In this document: piece by piece, positions 1 through 7,014 of the stretch | Position numbering within the stretch: position 1 is the first letter of the stretch | Layout of the letters: every line of letters starts with the position of its first letter | Source of the DNA: Bacteroidales bacterium | GTDB taxonomy: Bacteria > Bacteroidota > Bacteroidia > Bacteroidales > P3 | NCBI GenBank assembly: GCA_017962445.1 | Contig: JAGCVI010000023.1 | Location: forward strand, 1-64,000 | DNA: 64,000 nt | Direction of reading: 5' to 3' | Program-made: the position numbers and the translations under genes | Notes under the pieces: model-generated | What the model saw: the letters and a program-made list of their open reading frames with translations, nothing else | Databases searched by the model: none | What the model was told of the DNA's origin: nothing

Positions 1-184
1 CGACCGCGAGAAGTGCATCGGCTGCGGCAAGTGCGCCAAGGGATGCCCCGTCGAGGCTATCAGCCGTACCGACTACACCGCTCCCGGCCACAAGCTGGCT
101 TCGATGGTTATCGACAGCACCAAGTGCATCAAGTGCGGTGCTTGTATCAACAACTGCAAATTCGGTGCAATCTCCATTCAATAA
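1..184 (+). CDS. hydB: Bifurcating hydrogenase subunit HydB (NuoF-like), C-terminal end only
   Basis: The reading frame enters from the left edge (first full codon at base 2) and ends at TAA 182-184. The 60 visible residues form a two-[4Fe-4S] ferredoxin domain: CIGCGKCAKGCP and CIKCGACINNC are seen directly. This is the usual C-terminus of the flavin/NADH-binding subunit (HydB/HndC, NuoF family) of trimeric [FeFe] hydrogenases. The next two genes are the catalytic HydA and the NuoE-like HydC, so the assignment rests on both the domain and the context. Subunit B normally binds FMN and NAD(H) in its N-terminal part, which lies outside the window. A stand-alone ferredoxin is the alternative if the frame started just upstream. 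Confidence 0.8.
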   Translation, partial: DREKCIGCGKCAKGCPVEAISRTDYTAPGHKLASMVIDSTKCIKCGACINNCKFGAISIQ

Positions 185-190
185 ATAATG

Positions 191-232
191 TCTGACCTGT
201 CCGACTAGTCTGACCAGTCTGACCAGTCCGAC
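191..232 (+). repeat. 9-bp tandem repeat in the hydB-hydA linker
   Basis: About 4.7 copies of a 9-bp unit (consensus TCTGACCAG; variants TCTGACCTG, TCCGACTAG) lie between the hydB stop and hydA. A perfect palindrome GACTAGTC is contained at 203-210. The array is followed by an A-rich stretch ending AAAAATAAAGAACAAGAA before the hydA ATG. The second linker of this operon (2031-2066) has the same design with a different unit. Confidence 0.85.
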
Positions 233-252
233 AAAAAAATAAAGAACAAGAA

Positions 253-2019
253 ATGATTAATCTCACAATAGATAACAAAGCGATTCAAGTTCCCGAAGGC
301 ACCACTATCCTCAAGGCTGCCCGTATGAACGGTATCGATATCCCTACCCTCTGCCATTTCGAGCTGGACGGGATGAATTTTGAAAACAAACCCGGCGGAT
401 GCCGTGTCTGCGTGGTTGAAGTGAAAGGCCGCCGCAACCTCGCTCCCGCCTGCGCCACCGACGTTATGGAGGGCATGGAAGTGCTGACCCACAGCGCACG
501 CGTCATCAATGCTCGCAAGACCGTTGTTGAGCTGATCCTCAGCGACCACCCGAACGACTGTCTCCAGTGCGAGAAGAACGGCGACTGCGAACTCCAGAGC
601 CTCACCAAACGCCTTGGCATTAAGGAAATCCCCTTCAAAGGCGAACAGTCTCATTATCGCAAGGACAGCACCCTCAGCGTTTACCGCGACATGGACAAAT
701 GCGTCATGTGCCGCCGCTGCGAGACTATGTGCAACAAGTTTATGACCACCGGTGCCCTTAGTGGTGTCAACCGCGGCTTCCAGGCCGTTGTCGCTCCCGC
801 TTTTGAGCAGAACCTCGGCGACAGCAGCTGCGTTAACTGCGGCCAGTGCGTCCAGGTTTGCCCCGTCGGAGCTCTTACCCTTGTCGACGATATCGCCAAA
901 GTCATGAACGCTATAGCTGACCCGACCAAGAAAGTCGTTGTCCAGACAGCTCCCGCCGTCCGCGTCGCCCTCGGTGAAGAGTTCGGCATGAAACCCGGTG
1001 AAATTGTCACTGGCAAGATGGCCGCTGCTCTCCGTCGCCTTGGCTTCGACCAGGTTTACGACACTGACTGGAGCGCCGACCTTACCATTATGGAAGAAGG
1101 CACCGAGCTCCTCGGCCGCCTCAAGAAAGCCCTCGCTGGCGAGCCCGTCAAGCTGCCTATGTTCACCAGCTGCTGCCCCGCATGGGTTGCCTTCTACGAG
1201 AAGAACTTCCCCGATCTGCTTGAGTACCCCTCGACAGCCAAGTCGCCTCAGGGTATGTTTGGCGCTGTCGCCAAGAACTACCTGGCTCCCAAACTGGGTG
1301 TCAAGCGCGAAGACCTCGTCGTTGTCTCCATCATGCCTTGCCTCGCCAAGAAGAGCGAGCGCGCACGTGAGGAACTCGCCGTCAATGGTGACGCCGATGT
1401 CAACTACACACTCAGCACCCGCGAGCTGGCTCACATGATTCGCCAGTGCAACCTCGACCTCAATGACATGCCCGAAGAGGACTTCGACAGCCCGCTCGGT
1501 CAGTCTACTGGTGCTGCTGTCATTTTCGGTGCTACCGGTGGTGTTATGGAGGCTGCTCTCCGTACCGCCTACGAGGTCCACACCGGCAAGACTCTGCCCA
1601 AGATCGACTTCATGGAGACCCGTGGTTTCGACGGTGTCAAGGAAGCTACCATCGATTTCGACGGCTTCCCGCTGAAGATCGCCATCGTTTACAGTCTCGG
1701 CAATGCTCGCAAGATGATGGAGCAGGTTCGTCAGGGCAACCCCAACGGCTATCACTTCATCGAGGTCATGGCATGCCCCGGCGGCTGCATCGGCGGTGCT
1801 GGTCAGCCCTACCACCATGGCAACAGCGAAATCATCCGCAAACGCATGGAAGCCATCTACCGCGAGGACGCTGGCAAGCCCATCCGCAAGAGCCACGAGA
1901 ACCCCGAGGTTATGGCTATCTACAAAGAGTACTACGGCGAACCCTGCGGCCACCTCAGCCACGAGCAGCTGCACACCCACTATTTCGACCGTTCTGACAA
2001 ACTCGAAGCAACAAAATAA
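253..2019 (+). CDS. hydA: [FeFe] hydrogenase catalytic subunit HydA (NADH/ferredoxin-dependent type)
   Basis: 588 residues. The catalytic subunit of the trimeric hydrogenase makes H2 from reduced ferredoxin plus NADH in the cytoplasm, by family knowledge. Visible in order: an N-terminal [2Fe-2S] domain (Cys34, 50, 53, 67); a His-Cys3 [4Fe-4S] motif (His99, Cys103, 106, 112); two [4Fe-4S] motifs (Cys150-160 and Cys193-203); then the H-cluster domain with L1 TSCCPAW (Cys307 proton relay, Cys308 ligand), L2 MPCLAKKSE (Cys363) and L3 EVMACPGGC (Cys508, Cys512). L3 continues GGAGQP where GGGGQP is more usual. A C-terminal small-subunit region follows. All cluster ligands are intact, so it should be active. 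It sits between hydB (68-bp linker) and hydC (62-bp linker). Confidence 0.96.
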   Translation: MINLTIDNKAIQVPEGTTILKAARMNGIDIPTLCHFELDGMNFENKPGGCRVCVVEVKGRRNLAPACATDVMEGMEVLTHSARVINARKTVVELILSDHPNDCLQCEKNGDCELQSLTKRLGIKEIPFKGEQSHYRKDSTLSVYRDMDKCVMCRRCETMCNKFMTTGALSGVNRGFQAVVAPAFEQNLGDSSCVNCGQCVQVCPVGALTLVDDIAKVMNAIADPTKKVVVQTAPAVRVALGEEFGMKPGEIVTGKMAAALRRLGFDQVYDTDWSADLTIMEEGTELLGRLKKALAGEPVKLPMFTSCCPAWVAFYEKNFPDLLEYPSTAKSPQGMFGAVAKNYLAPKLGVKREDLVVVSIMPCLAKKSERAREELAVNGDADVNYTLSTRELAHMIRQCNLDLNDMPEEDFDSPLGQSTGAAVIFGATGGVMEAALRTAYEVHTGKTLPKIDFMETRGFDGVKEATIDFDGFPLKIAIVYSLGNARKMMEQVRQGNPNGYHFIEVMACPGGCIGGAGQPYHHGNSEIIRKRMEAIYREDAGKPIRKSHENPEVMAIYKEYYGEPCGHLSHEQLHTHYFDRSDKLEATK

Positions 2020-2030
2020 ATTGAATAATA

Positions 2031-2066
2031 GGACCTATAAGACTTATAAGGCCTATAGGTCCTATC
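2031..2066 (+). repeat. 9-bp tandem repeat with a 9-bp inverted repeat in the hydA-hydC linker
   Basis: Four consecutive 9-bp units (GGACCTATA, AGACTTATA, AGGCCTATA, GGTCCTATC) lie between the hydA stop and the hydC ATG. The outer copies also form a perfect inverted repeat: GGACCTATA at 2031-2039 with TATAGGTCC at 2053-2061, able to fold into a hairpin with a 14-nt loop. The array is followed by TAAAAATAAAGAATT, close to the A-rich tail of the first linker. No U-tract follows, so it is not a terminator. Confidence 0.85.
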
Positions 2067-2081
2067 TAAAAATAAAGAATT

Positions 2082-2558
2082 ATGGCAAATATCAAATTAT
2101 CTGAAGATAAAATCAATGTTATCAAGGAGATTGCTAAATCCTTCGGTAACAAGCCCGGTGAGGTTATCAACGTTCTTCACCAGGTGCAGGGCAAGTTCGG
2201 CTATCTCCCCGCAGAGGTGCAGGAAGTCGTAGCCCACGAGCTCAATATCCCCGTGTCGCGCGTATACGGCATCGTCTCTTTCTACAGCTTCTTCACCATG
2301 GAGCCCAAGGGCGAGCATCCTATTGATGTCTGCCTCGGTACGGCTTGCTATGTGCGTGGTGCTGAGAAGGTTCTCGACGCTTTTGCTCGCGAGCTGAATG
2401 TCCAGATTGGCAAATGCACTGCTGACGGCAAGTTCTCGCTGAACACGTTGCGTTGCGTCGGTGCTTGCGGTCTTGCTCCTGTTGCCATGATTGGCGACAA
2501 GGTCTACGGCCGTCTGACCCCCGACCAGATCCCCGGCATCATCGCCGAGTACAAATAA
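2082..2558 (+). CDS. hydC: Bifurcating hydrogenase subunit HydC (NuoE-like, thioredoxin-fold [2Fe-2S])
   Basis: 158 residues, the usual length for the 24-kDa NuoE/HndA family. The single [2Fe-2S] site shows as Cys84-x4-Cys89 and Cys125-x3-Cys129 (LRCVGACGLAPV). The N-terminal helical part carries the family pattern around GEVINVLHQVQGKFGYLP. It completes the HydB-HydA-HydC set and is expected to relay electrons near the flavin of HydB. Gene order B-A-C and the matching repeat-bearing linkers indicate one transcript, which ends at the strong terminator just after this gene. Confidence 0.95.
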   Translation: MANIKLSEDKINVIKEIAKSFGNKPGEVINVLHQVQGKFGYLPAEVQEVVAHELNIPVSRVYGIVSFYSFFTMEPKGEHPIDVCLGTACYVRGAEKVLDAFARELNVQIGKCTADGKFSLNTLRCVGACGLAPVAMIGDKVYGRLTPDQIPGIIAEYK

Positions 2559-2579
2559 TCCTGTAGGGATAACAATTGT

Positions 2580-2620
2580 AATGGGGTCTGCGATTTTTAT
2601 CGTGGACCCCATTCTTTTTT
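2580..2620 (+). terminator. Intrinsic terminator of the hyd operon
   Basis: A 15-bp stem (AATGGGGTCTGCGAT with ATCGTGGACCCCATT, two wobble pairs) closes a TTTT loop, followed by C and six T (2615-2620). It lies 22 bp after the hydC stop. Confidence 0.92.
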
Positions 2621-2648
2621 GTAATGAAGACAAAGCAAATGCACTTGT

Positions 2649-2680
2649 TTTGCTGTTCCGTTTTTTTGTCGTATTTTTGC
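2649..2680 (+). promoter_or_regulatory. Bacteroidota-type promoter of the symporter gene
   Basis: TTTG at 2649-2652, exactly 19 bp, then TATTTTTGC at 2672-2680: a full match to the TTTG/TAnnTTTG consensus. The expected start site falls at about 2683-2686, on top of the ATG at 2684, so the transcript may be leaderless. Confidence 0.8.
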
Positions 2681-2683
2681 AAA

Positions 2684-3904
2684 ATGAAACGTCTATCACT
2701 TACCACCCAAATTGGCATTGCACTGCTGTTGGCAGTGCTGGCAGGCGTGCTGCTGCATAATCAGGCCGACTTTGTAAACAGCTATATCAAACCTGTCGGT
2801 ACCATCTTTCTGAATTTGTTGAAATTCATTGTTGTGCCGTTGGTCCTGTTTTCCATAATGGCAGGCATACTGTCGATGAACGACATCAAGAAGGTTGGCA
2901 GTCTAGGTCTTCGCACGTTGCTTTATTTTATGGTAACAACACTCTTTGCGGTTACGCTGGGTCTGGTTGTGCCAACCCTGCTGAAAGGTGTTCTTCCTAT
3001 AATAAATATCAGTCAGGATGCCGCAACTGCGTCCGTCGAGGTGCCGCGTCTGTCTGTGATAGACCAGATTGTAGAGATGTTTCCAAGCAATCTTGTTGAG
3101 CCATTGGTCTCGATGAAGATGATGCCAGTCATTATTATTGCATTGTTTTTCGGTATTGCGATGGTCCATGTCGGCGAGAAGGGCGAAATGGCACGCAAGG
3201 TGACTCTCAGTCTCAATGAGGTGGTGGGCAAGGTTTTGCAGTACATTATGGCGTTGGCGCCTATAGGAGTTTTCTGTATGCTGACACCAGTGGTTGTGGA
3301 CAATGGGCCGTCGGTGCTTGGCTCCTACGCGGCGCTTTTAGGTTTGGCATATCTCTGCTTTGCTATCCATGCAGGTATTGTGTATAGCTCGGCGGTGGCG
3401 CTGTTGGGGAAAATGTCTCCGTTGAAGTTCTACAAGAATATGCAGCCTGCCATGCTGTTTGCTTTCTCCAGCGATTCGTCGGTGGCCACGCTGCCCTACA
3501 CGATGCAATGCACCGAAAAGATGGGAGTAGGCAAGGAAATTGGTCGCTTTGTGCTTTCTTTAGGAGCGACAATCAATATGGACGGCGTTGCCATCTATCT
3601 GGGTGTAGCCTCTGTTTTTATGGCTAACTGCTGCGGTATTGACCTCACACTTAGCCAGTATATGGCCATAGCTTTTGCCTCAACTGTGGCTTCCATCGGC
3701 ACACCAGGCATCCCTGGCGGAAGCTTGGCACTGATGGCTATGGTTTTCGCATCGGCTGGAATTCCCGTTGAATGTGTGGCCGTTGCAGCGGGCATCGACC
3801 GCATTATTGATATGGGTCGCACCGTGATGTCTGTCACTGGCGACGCCTCCTGTGCCATCACCATGCAAAGGATTGTCGGTACAAAGCTTACGGTCGAAAA
3901 ATAA
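2684..3904 (+). CDS. Dicarboxylate/amino acid:cation symporter (DAACS/SLC1 family)
   Basis: 406 residues from ATG 2684, a hydrophobic inner-membrane carrier. Signature regions of the glutamate/dicarboxylate family are all visible: the serine-rich re-entrant loop FSSDSSVATLP, LGATINMDGVAIYLG, IGTPGIPGG, and the transport-domain motif IDRIIDMGRTVMSVTGDA. It probably imports glutamate, aspartate or C4-dicarboxylates with H+ or Na+; substrate cannot be told from sequence. The frame is open 60 bases further upstream, but that extension would contain the -33 and -7 promoter boxes, so ATG 2684 is preferred. Single-gene unit with its own promoter. Confidence 0.93.
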   Translation: MKRLSLTTQIGIALLLAVLAGVLLHNQADFVNSYIKPVGTIFLNLLKFIVVPLVLFSIMAGILSMNDIKKVGSLGLRTLLYFMVTTLFAVTLGLVVPTLLKGVLPIINISQDAATASVEVPRLSVIDQIVEMFPSNLVEPLVSMKMMPVIIIALFFGIAMVHVGEKGEMARKVTLSLNEVVGKVLQYIMALAPIGVFCMLTPVVVDNGPSVLGSYAALLGLAYLCFAIHAGIVYSSAVALLGKMSPLKFYKNMQPAMLFAFSSDSSVATLPYTMQCTEKMGVGKEIGRFVLSLGATINMDGVAIYLGVASVFMANCCGIDLTLSQYMAIAFASTVASIGTPGIPGGSLALMAMVFASAGIPVECVAVAAGIDRIIDMGRTVMSVTGDASCAITMQRIVGTKLTVEK

Positions 3905-3944
3905 TAATATTCAAAAGTTACATATCGTCATTTCTTTCATTCCA

Positions 3945-3970
3945 AGAATAACATTTTTTTTTGTTATTCT
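3945..3970 (+). terminator. Possible hairpin terminator after the symporter
   Basis: AGAATAAC (3945-3952) and GTTATTCT (3963-3970) pair perfectly around an A/T closing pair and a T-rich loop. No T-run follows, so termination strength is doubtful; it may only be an mRNA 3' end hairpin. The rest of 3905-4081 shows no gene. Confidence 0.35.
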
Positions 3971-4051
3971 GTTCAACTTTGACTTCGTCTTAATTACAGC
4001 ACCTCAAAAAAGAAAGCTCATTTTCTCTTCACTCGGTTTAAGAAATTTTCG

Positions 4052-4060
4052 TAACTTTGC
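4052..4060 (+). promoter_or_regulatory. -7 box for the four-gene operon at 4.1-5.8 kb
   Basis: TAACTTTGC matches TAnnTTTG(C) and lies 21 bp before the ATG at 4082. No clear TTTG is found 19 bp upstream. Confidence 0.6.
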
Positions 4061-4081
4061 AAAATTAAACCTTATAGGGAA

Positions 4082-4321
4082 ATGGAATCTATTGATACAT
4101 CAAATATGTGCTCGCACCTGCAAAAGAAGCTGTTCGACGAGGAGGACGAATACCATCGCATTTGGCAGACCTTACAGGACGACCCGGAACTGACCGCTGT
4201 GGTGCGCTCACGCCAGCTGCATATCTACCGAAATGGGAAAAAAGTCTTAGTTCTGGCCGGCAAGTCGGCACCTAAGATTATCCGCGAGGACCGCATCTGC
4301 GAGATGCTTGCAAAAGAATAA
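4082..4321 (+). CDS. Small protein of unknown function
   Basis: 79 residues, not recognised. The protein is soluble, with an acidic helical N-terminal half (KKLFDEEDEYHRIWQTLQDD) and a basic C-terminal half (SRQLHIYRNGKKVLVLAG then KIIREDRICEML). There is no signal peptide, membrane segment or Cys cluster. It is the first gene after a good -7 box and ends 4 bp before a YdeI-like gene, so it is probably the leader of an operon running through the cupin and GNAT genes. The close spacing supports that it is a real gene. Confidence 0.65.
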   Translation: MESIDTSNMCSHLQKKLFDEEDEYHRIWQTLQDDPELTAVVRSRQLHIYRNGKKVLVLAGKSAPKIIREDRICEMLAKE

Positions 4322-4325
4322 TACA

Positions 4326-4901
4326 ATGGAAATAACTACCCTGCTTGACATTCATTCCCGCGAGGAACTTTACAGGTGGTACCAAGAAAACCACGACAAG
4401 GCCTCCGACTTCTGGCTGCGCATCAATCGCGCGGAAGCTGACTGTCCAGGTGTGGTACGCTATGTTGATGCCGTCGAGGTGGCACTCTGTTTCGGGTGGA
4501 TCGACAGCACCATGAAGCGCATCGATGACGGGAAGCCCATCCAGCACTTCACGCCGCGCCGTAAGGGTAGCAACTGGTGCGAGCAGAACCTCGTGCGCTG
4601 CCGTCGCCTTGTGGAAACGGGAGAGATGACGCCTGCGGGGCTTGCTGTCATCCCCGACATCGACCCGTCGCATTTCGTCTATGAGGATTGGGTTATCGAC
4701 GCCATCAAGGCCGATAGGCAGGCTTGGAAGCATTACCGGTCTTTCCCTGAGAACTACCGCCGTATCAAGGTGGATCGCATACAGCATTACTATCATACCA
4801 AACGCGAAGACTATGCCTTCAAGACCTTGCGAAAATTTATCGACGACTGCCACAATGGCAAGATGCAATCTGGCTGGAGCGATTTCGGAAGGCTAGGATA
4901 G
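4326..4901 (+). CDS. YdeI/OmpD-associated family protein
   Basis: 191 residues from ATG 4326, 4 bp after the preceding stop. The family pattern is clear: REELYRWYQENHDKASDFWL near the N-terminus, then VVRYVDAVEVALCFGWIDS, then HFTPRRKGSNWCEQN, then an EMTPAGL helix. C-terminal segment FPENYRRIKVDRIQHYYHTKR is also typical (OmdA-type region). The family is cytoplasmic and loosely linked to stress and peptide or bacteriocin resistance; no enzymatic role is established. An in-frame ATG at 4308 would overlap the upstream gene and is less likely. Confidence 0.82.
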   Translation: MEITTLLDIHSREELYRWYQENHDKASDFWLRINRAEADCPGVVRYVDAVEVALCFGWIDSTMKRIDDGKPIQHFTPRRKGSNWCEQNLVRCRRLVETGEMTPAGLAVIPDIDPSHFVYEDWVIDAIKADRQAWKHYRSFPENYRRIKVDRIQHYYHTKREDYAFKTLRKFIDDCHNGKMQSGWSDFGRLG

Positions 4902-4919
4902 GCTCTAAATACCGACACA

Positions 4920-5300
4920 ATGGAAGAACAAACGATAATGGAACAAGTAGAAACAATTGAACTCACCCGCACTTCGCAGAGCTGGGACGGGGCGGAGCTG
5001 CCCGACTACCCGCTGGGACGGCCTGAGCTGGTGGCTATGAAGTATGTGTTTCCCGCCGGCAAGAAGCTCGGCTGGCATCACCATGACGTGATGAACTGCG
5101 GTGTGTTGGTGCAGGGCGAGCTGACCATCGTCGCCCAGGACGGTACGGAAAAGGTCGTCCATGAGGGCGAGGCCGTCGTCGAGATGGTCGGCACCATCCA
5201 CCACGGCGAGAACCGCGGCACCAAGCCCGCCGTCCTATATATGTTCTACCTCTCGCAGAAAGACCAGCCCCTGTCAGTACAACACCCCAAAATAAAGTAA
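4920..5300 (+). CDS. Cupin-domain protein
   Basis: 126 residues. One small beta-barrel cupin domain: the metal-site His cluster WHHHD (about residues 51-55), the motif CGVLVQGELTIV, the bend HEGEAVVEM, and a last motif with GTIHHGENRG. These residues could bind a metal. Such single-domain cupins act as small binding proteins or enzymes; the substrate is unknown. A second in-frame ATG at 4938 is possible. It follows the YdeI-like gene by 18 bp and precedes the GNAT gene by 4 bp, so co-transcription is likely. Confidence 0.8.
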   Translation: MEEQTIMEQVETIELTRTSQSWDGAELPDYPLGRPELVAMKYVFPAGKKLGWHHHDVMNCGVLVQGELTIVAQDGTEKVVHEGEAVVEMVGTIHHGENRGTKPAVLYMFYLSQKDQPLSVQHPKIK

Positions 5301-5304
5301 CGAT

Positions 5305-5787
5305 ATGACTAATCACTTCAATATCCGTCCTGCAAGGCCTGAAGAGGCAGGCCTCGTGCTGGGTTTTATCAAGAGGCTGGCCGAATATGAGAAATGTGCC
5401 GACGAGGTGGTGGCCGACGAAGCCACCGTCTACCACTCTCTGTTTGTAGAGCACTCCGCCGAAGTGGTCTTCGCCGAAGAGGACGGCACGGTGGTAGGCT
5501 TCGCCCTCTTCTTCCACAACTTCTCCACCTTCGTGGGACGCAGAGGACTTTACCTTGAGGATCTCTTCATCCTGCCCGAAAAACGAGGTCGGGGTTATGG
5601 AAAAGCGCTATTGAAATACCTGGCGAACCTCGCCGTGGAGCGCCATTGCGGCCGCATGGAGTGGATATGCCTCGATTGGAACAAGCCTGCTCTGCAAGTT
5701 TATCGAAGCATCGGCGCCATTCCGATGGATGAATGGATTGTGCAGCGGTTGGACGAAGAGGCTTTGAAACAATTTGCAAACAATTAG
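5305..5787 (+). CDS. GNAT N-acetyltransferase (spermidine/thialysine acetyltransferase-like)
   Basis: 160 residues, a single GNAT domain. The acetyl-CoA pyrophosphate loop is RGRGYGKALL, preceded by LYLEDLFILPEK. The C-terminal part has MEWICLDWNKPALQVYRSIGA and DEWIVQRLD, a pattern of the diamine/thialysine acetyltransferase branch. It would transfer acetyl from acetyl-CoA to an amine such as a polyamine or a lysine analogue; this is inference from family. Last gene of the operon starting at 4082. Confidence 0.85.
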   Translation: MTNHFNIRPARPEEAGLVLGFIKRLAEYEKCADEVVADEATVYHSLFVEHSAEVVFAEEDGTVVGFALFFHNFSTFVGRRGLYLEDLFILPEKRGRGYGKALLKYLANLAVERHCGRMEWICLDWNKPALQVYRSIGAIPMDEWIVQRLDEEALKQFANN

Positions 5788-5826
5788 AAAATGGTGCATG
5801 CAGCATTTTTATGAACGAGTGAATCA

Positions 5827-7005
5827 ATGAAACAAATCATCATAACTGCCACACTTGCTTTTTGCGCATTCCTGCTGTCGTCATGCTCGATTGTTAGGGG
5901 TTTGAGGACTGACGGCAAGTACGGCCCCAATATCTTCAGTTTCGAAAAACGCGAGGTCGACACCATAGCTAATGGCGACGAGGTATTCCGCTTTCCTGTC
6001 GGCAAGCGTGCTGACTGGATCGATACCACCCATTTCGCCAATACACCGCACCCATGCGAATACATGACCTTCCTGGAGGCGTTCACCAAGGAGAGCACTA
6101 CGCAAGGACTGCTCGTTATCCATAACGACAGCATAGTCTATGAGCGCTACTGGGGTGACTTCTCGGCCGACCGCATGGCCACCATCTTCTCCGTCTCCAA
6201 GTCCATCACATCGCTCATGTGTGGCATCGCCGTCGACGACGGCTACATCCGCAGCATCGACGATCCCGTCACCGACTACCTGCCTGAACTGAAGAAGAAA
6301 GACTCGCGGTGGCAACGACTCACAATACGACACCTGCTCGACATGCGCAGCGGGCTGGATTTCGACGACACCTATGACCTCAACTGGAAGGAGCTGCGCT
6401 ACCTCAACGCGATGGCTAAACTGAATTACGGACACAATATCCAGAAGCAGATTCAGGGCTTGAAGTTCCGTTGCGAGCCTGGCACCCAGTTCCGTTATGA
6501 GAGCATGACGGCGGCCATACTCGGCGTCGTCATCGAACGTGCCTCGGGCAAACGCTTCGCAGACTACCTCAGCGAACGCGTCTGGAAACCCCTTGGTATG
6601 GAGCACCCGGCGGTGATCAACATCGACAGCCGCAAACACGACAACGCGCATGCTTTTGGCGGCATATCGACCACCATCCACGACCTTGCCAAGATTGGCC
6701 GGCTCTATCTTAATGAAGGCATGTGGGATGGCAAACGCATAGTGAGCGAGGAATGGATACGCCAGACAGCCGACTGTGACACCAGTTATTACGGCTATCA
6801 CTTCAACTGGTACAACATCAACTACGAAGGTTATATCCGACCGGAGTATTCGGGCTATTACGCGCTGGGTATCTGTGAGCAGGTGCTTTATGTCAACCCA
6901 TATAAGAACCTCGTTATAGTACGCATCGGGCGACACAACAATGGCAACACACGTATTCCTGTTCTTTTCGAGCAAATGAGCGGCGCCTGGCAGAAGGAAG
7001 AATAG
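5827..7005 (+). CDS. Serine hydrolase lipoprotein (class C beta-lactamase/esterase family)
   Basis: 392 residues. The N-terminus is a lipoprotein signal peptide with lipobox LSSC (Cys20). The catalytic SxxK motif is Ser122-Val-Ser-Lys125 within FSVSKSITSL. A Tyr-x-Ser-type second motif occurs in FRYESMTAAILG, and the third KTG-like position is HAFGG. The family covers AmpC-like hydrolases, D-aminopeptidases and esterases; most lipoprotein members are not antibiotic lactamases. It is probably anchored in the outer or inner membrane facing the periplasm. It precedes the tRNA-dihydrouridine synthase by 9 bp and may be co-transcribed with it. Confidence 0.88.
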   Translation: MKQIIITATLAFCAFLLSSCSIVRGLRTDGKYGPNIFSFEKREVDTIANGDEVFRFPVGKRADWIDTTHFANTPHPCEYMTFLEAFTKESTTQGLLVIHNDSIVYERYWGDFSADRMATIFSVSKSITSLMCGIAVDDGYIRSIDDPVTDYLPELKKKDSRWQRLTIRHLLDMRSGLDFDDTYDLNWKELRYLNAMAKLNYGHNIQKQIQGLKFRCEPGTQFRYESMTAAILGVVIERASGKRFADYLSERVWKPLGMEHPAVINIDSRKHDNAHAFGGISTTIHDLAKIGRLYLNEGMWDGKRIVSEEWIRQTADCDTSYYGYHFNWYNINYEGYIRPEYSGYYALGICEQVLYVNPYKNLVIVRIGRHNNGNTRIPVLFEQMSGAWQKEE

Positions 7006-7014
7006 GTATTACGA

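Noticed and set aside
205-1980. Long open frame on the minus strand across hydA (about 590 codons)
   Set aside because: It is the antisense shadow of a gene whose product has every [FeFe] hydrogenase motif; its translation is Val/Ala/Asp/Gly-rich and matches no family.
5827-7005. Antibiotic beta-lactamase reading of the serine hydrolase
   Set aside because: The SxxK motif is present, but the Tyr and KTG positions differ from AmpC (Tyr-x-Ser, HxFGG), so a general esterase/peptidase role is more likely.
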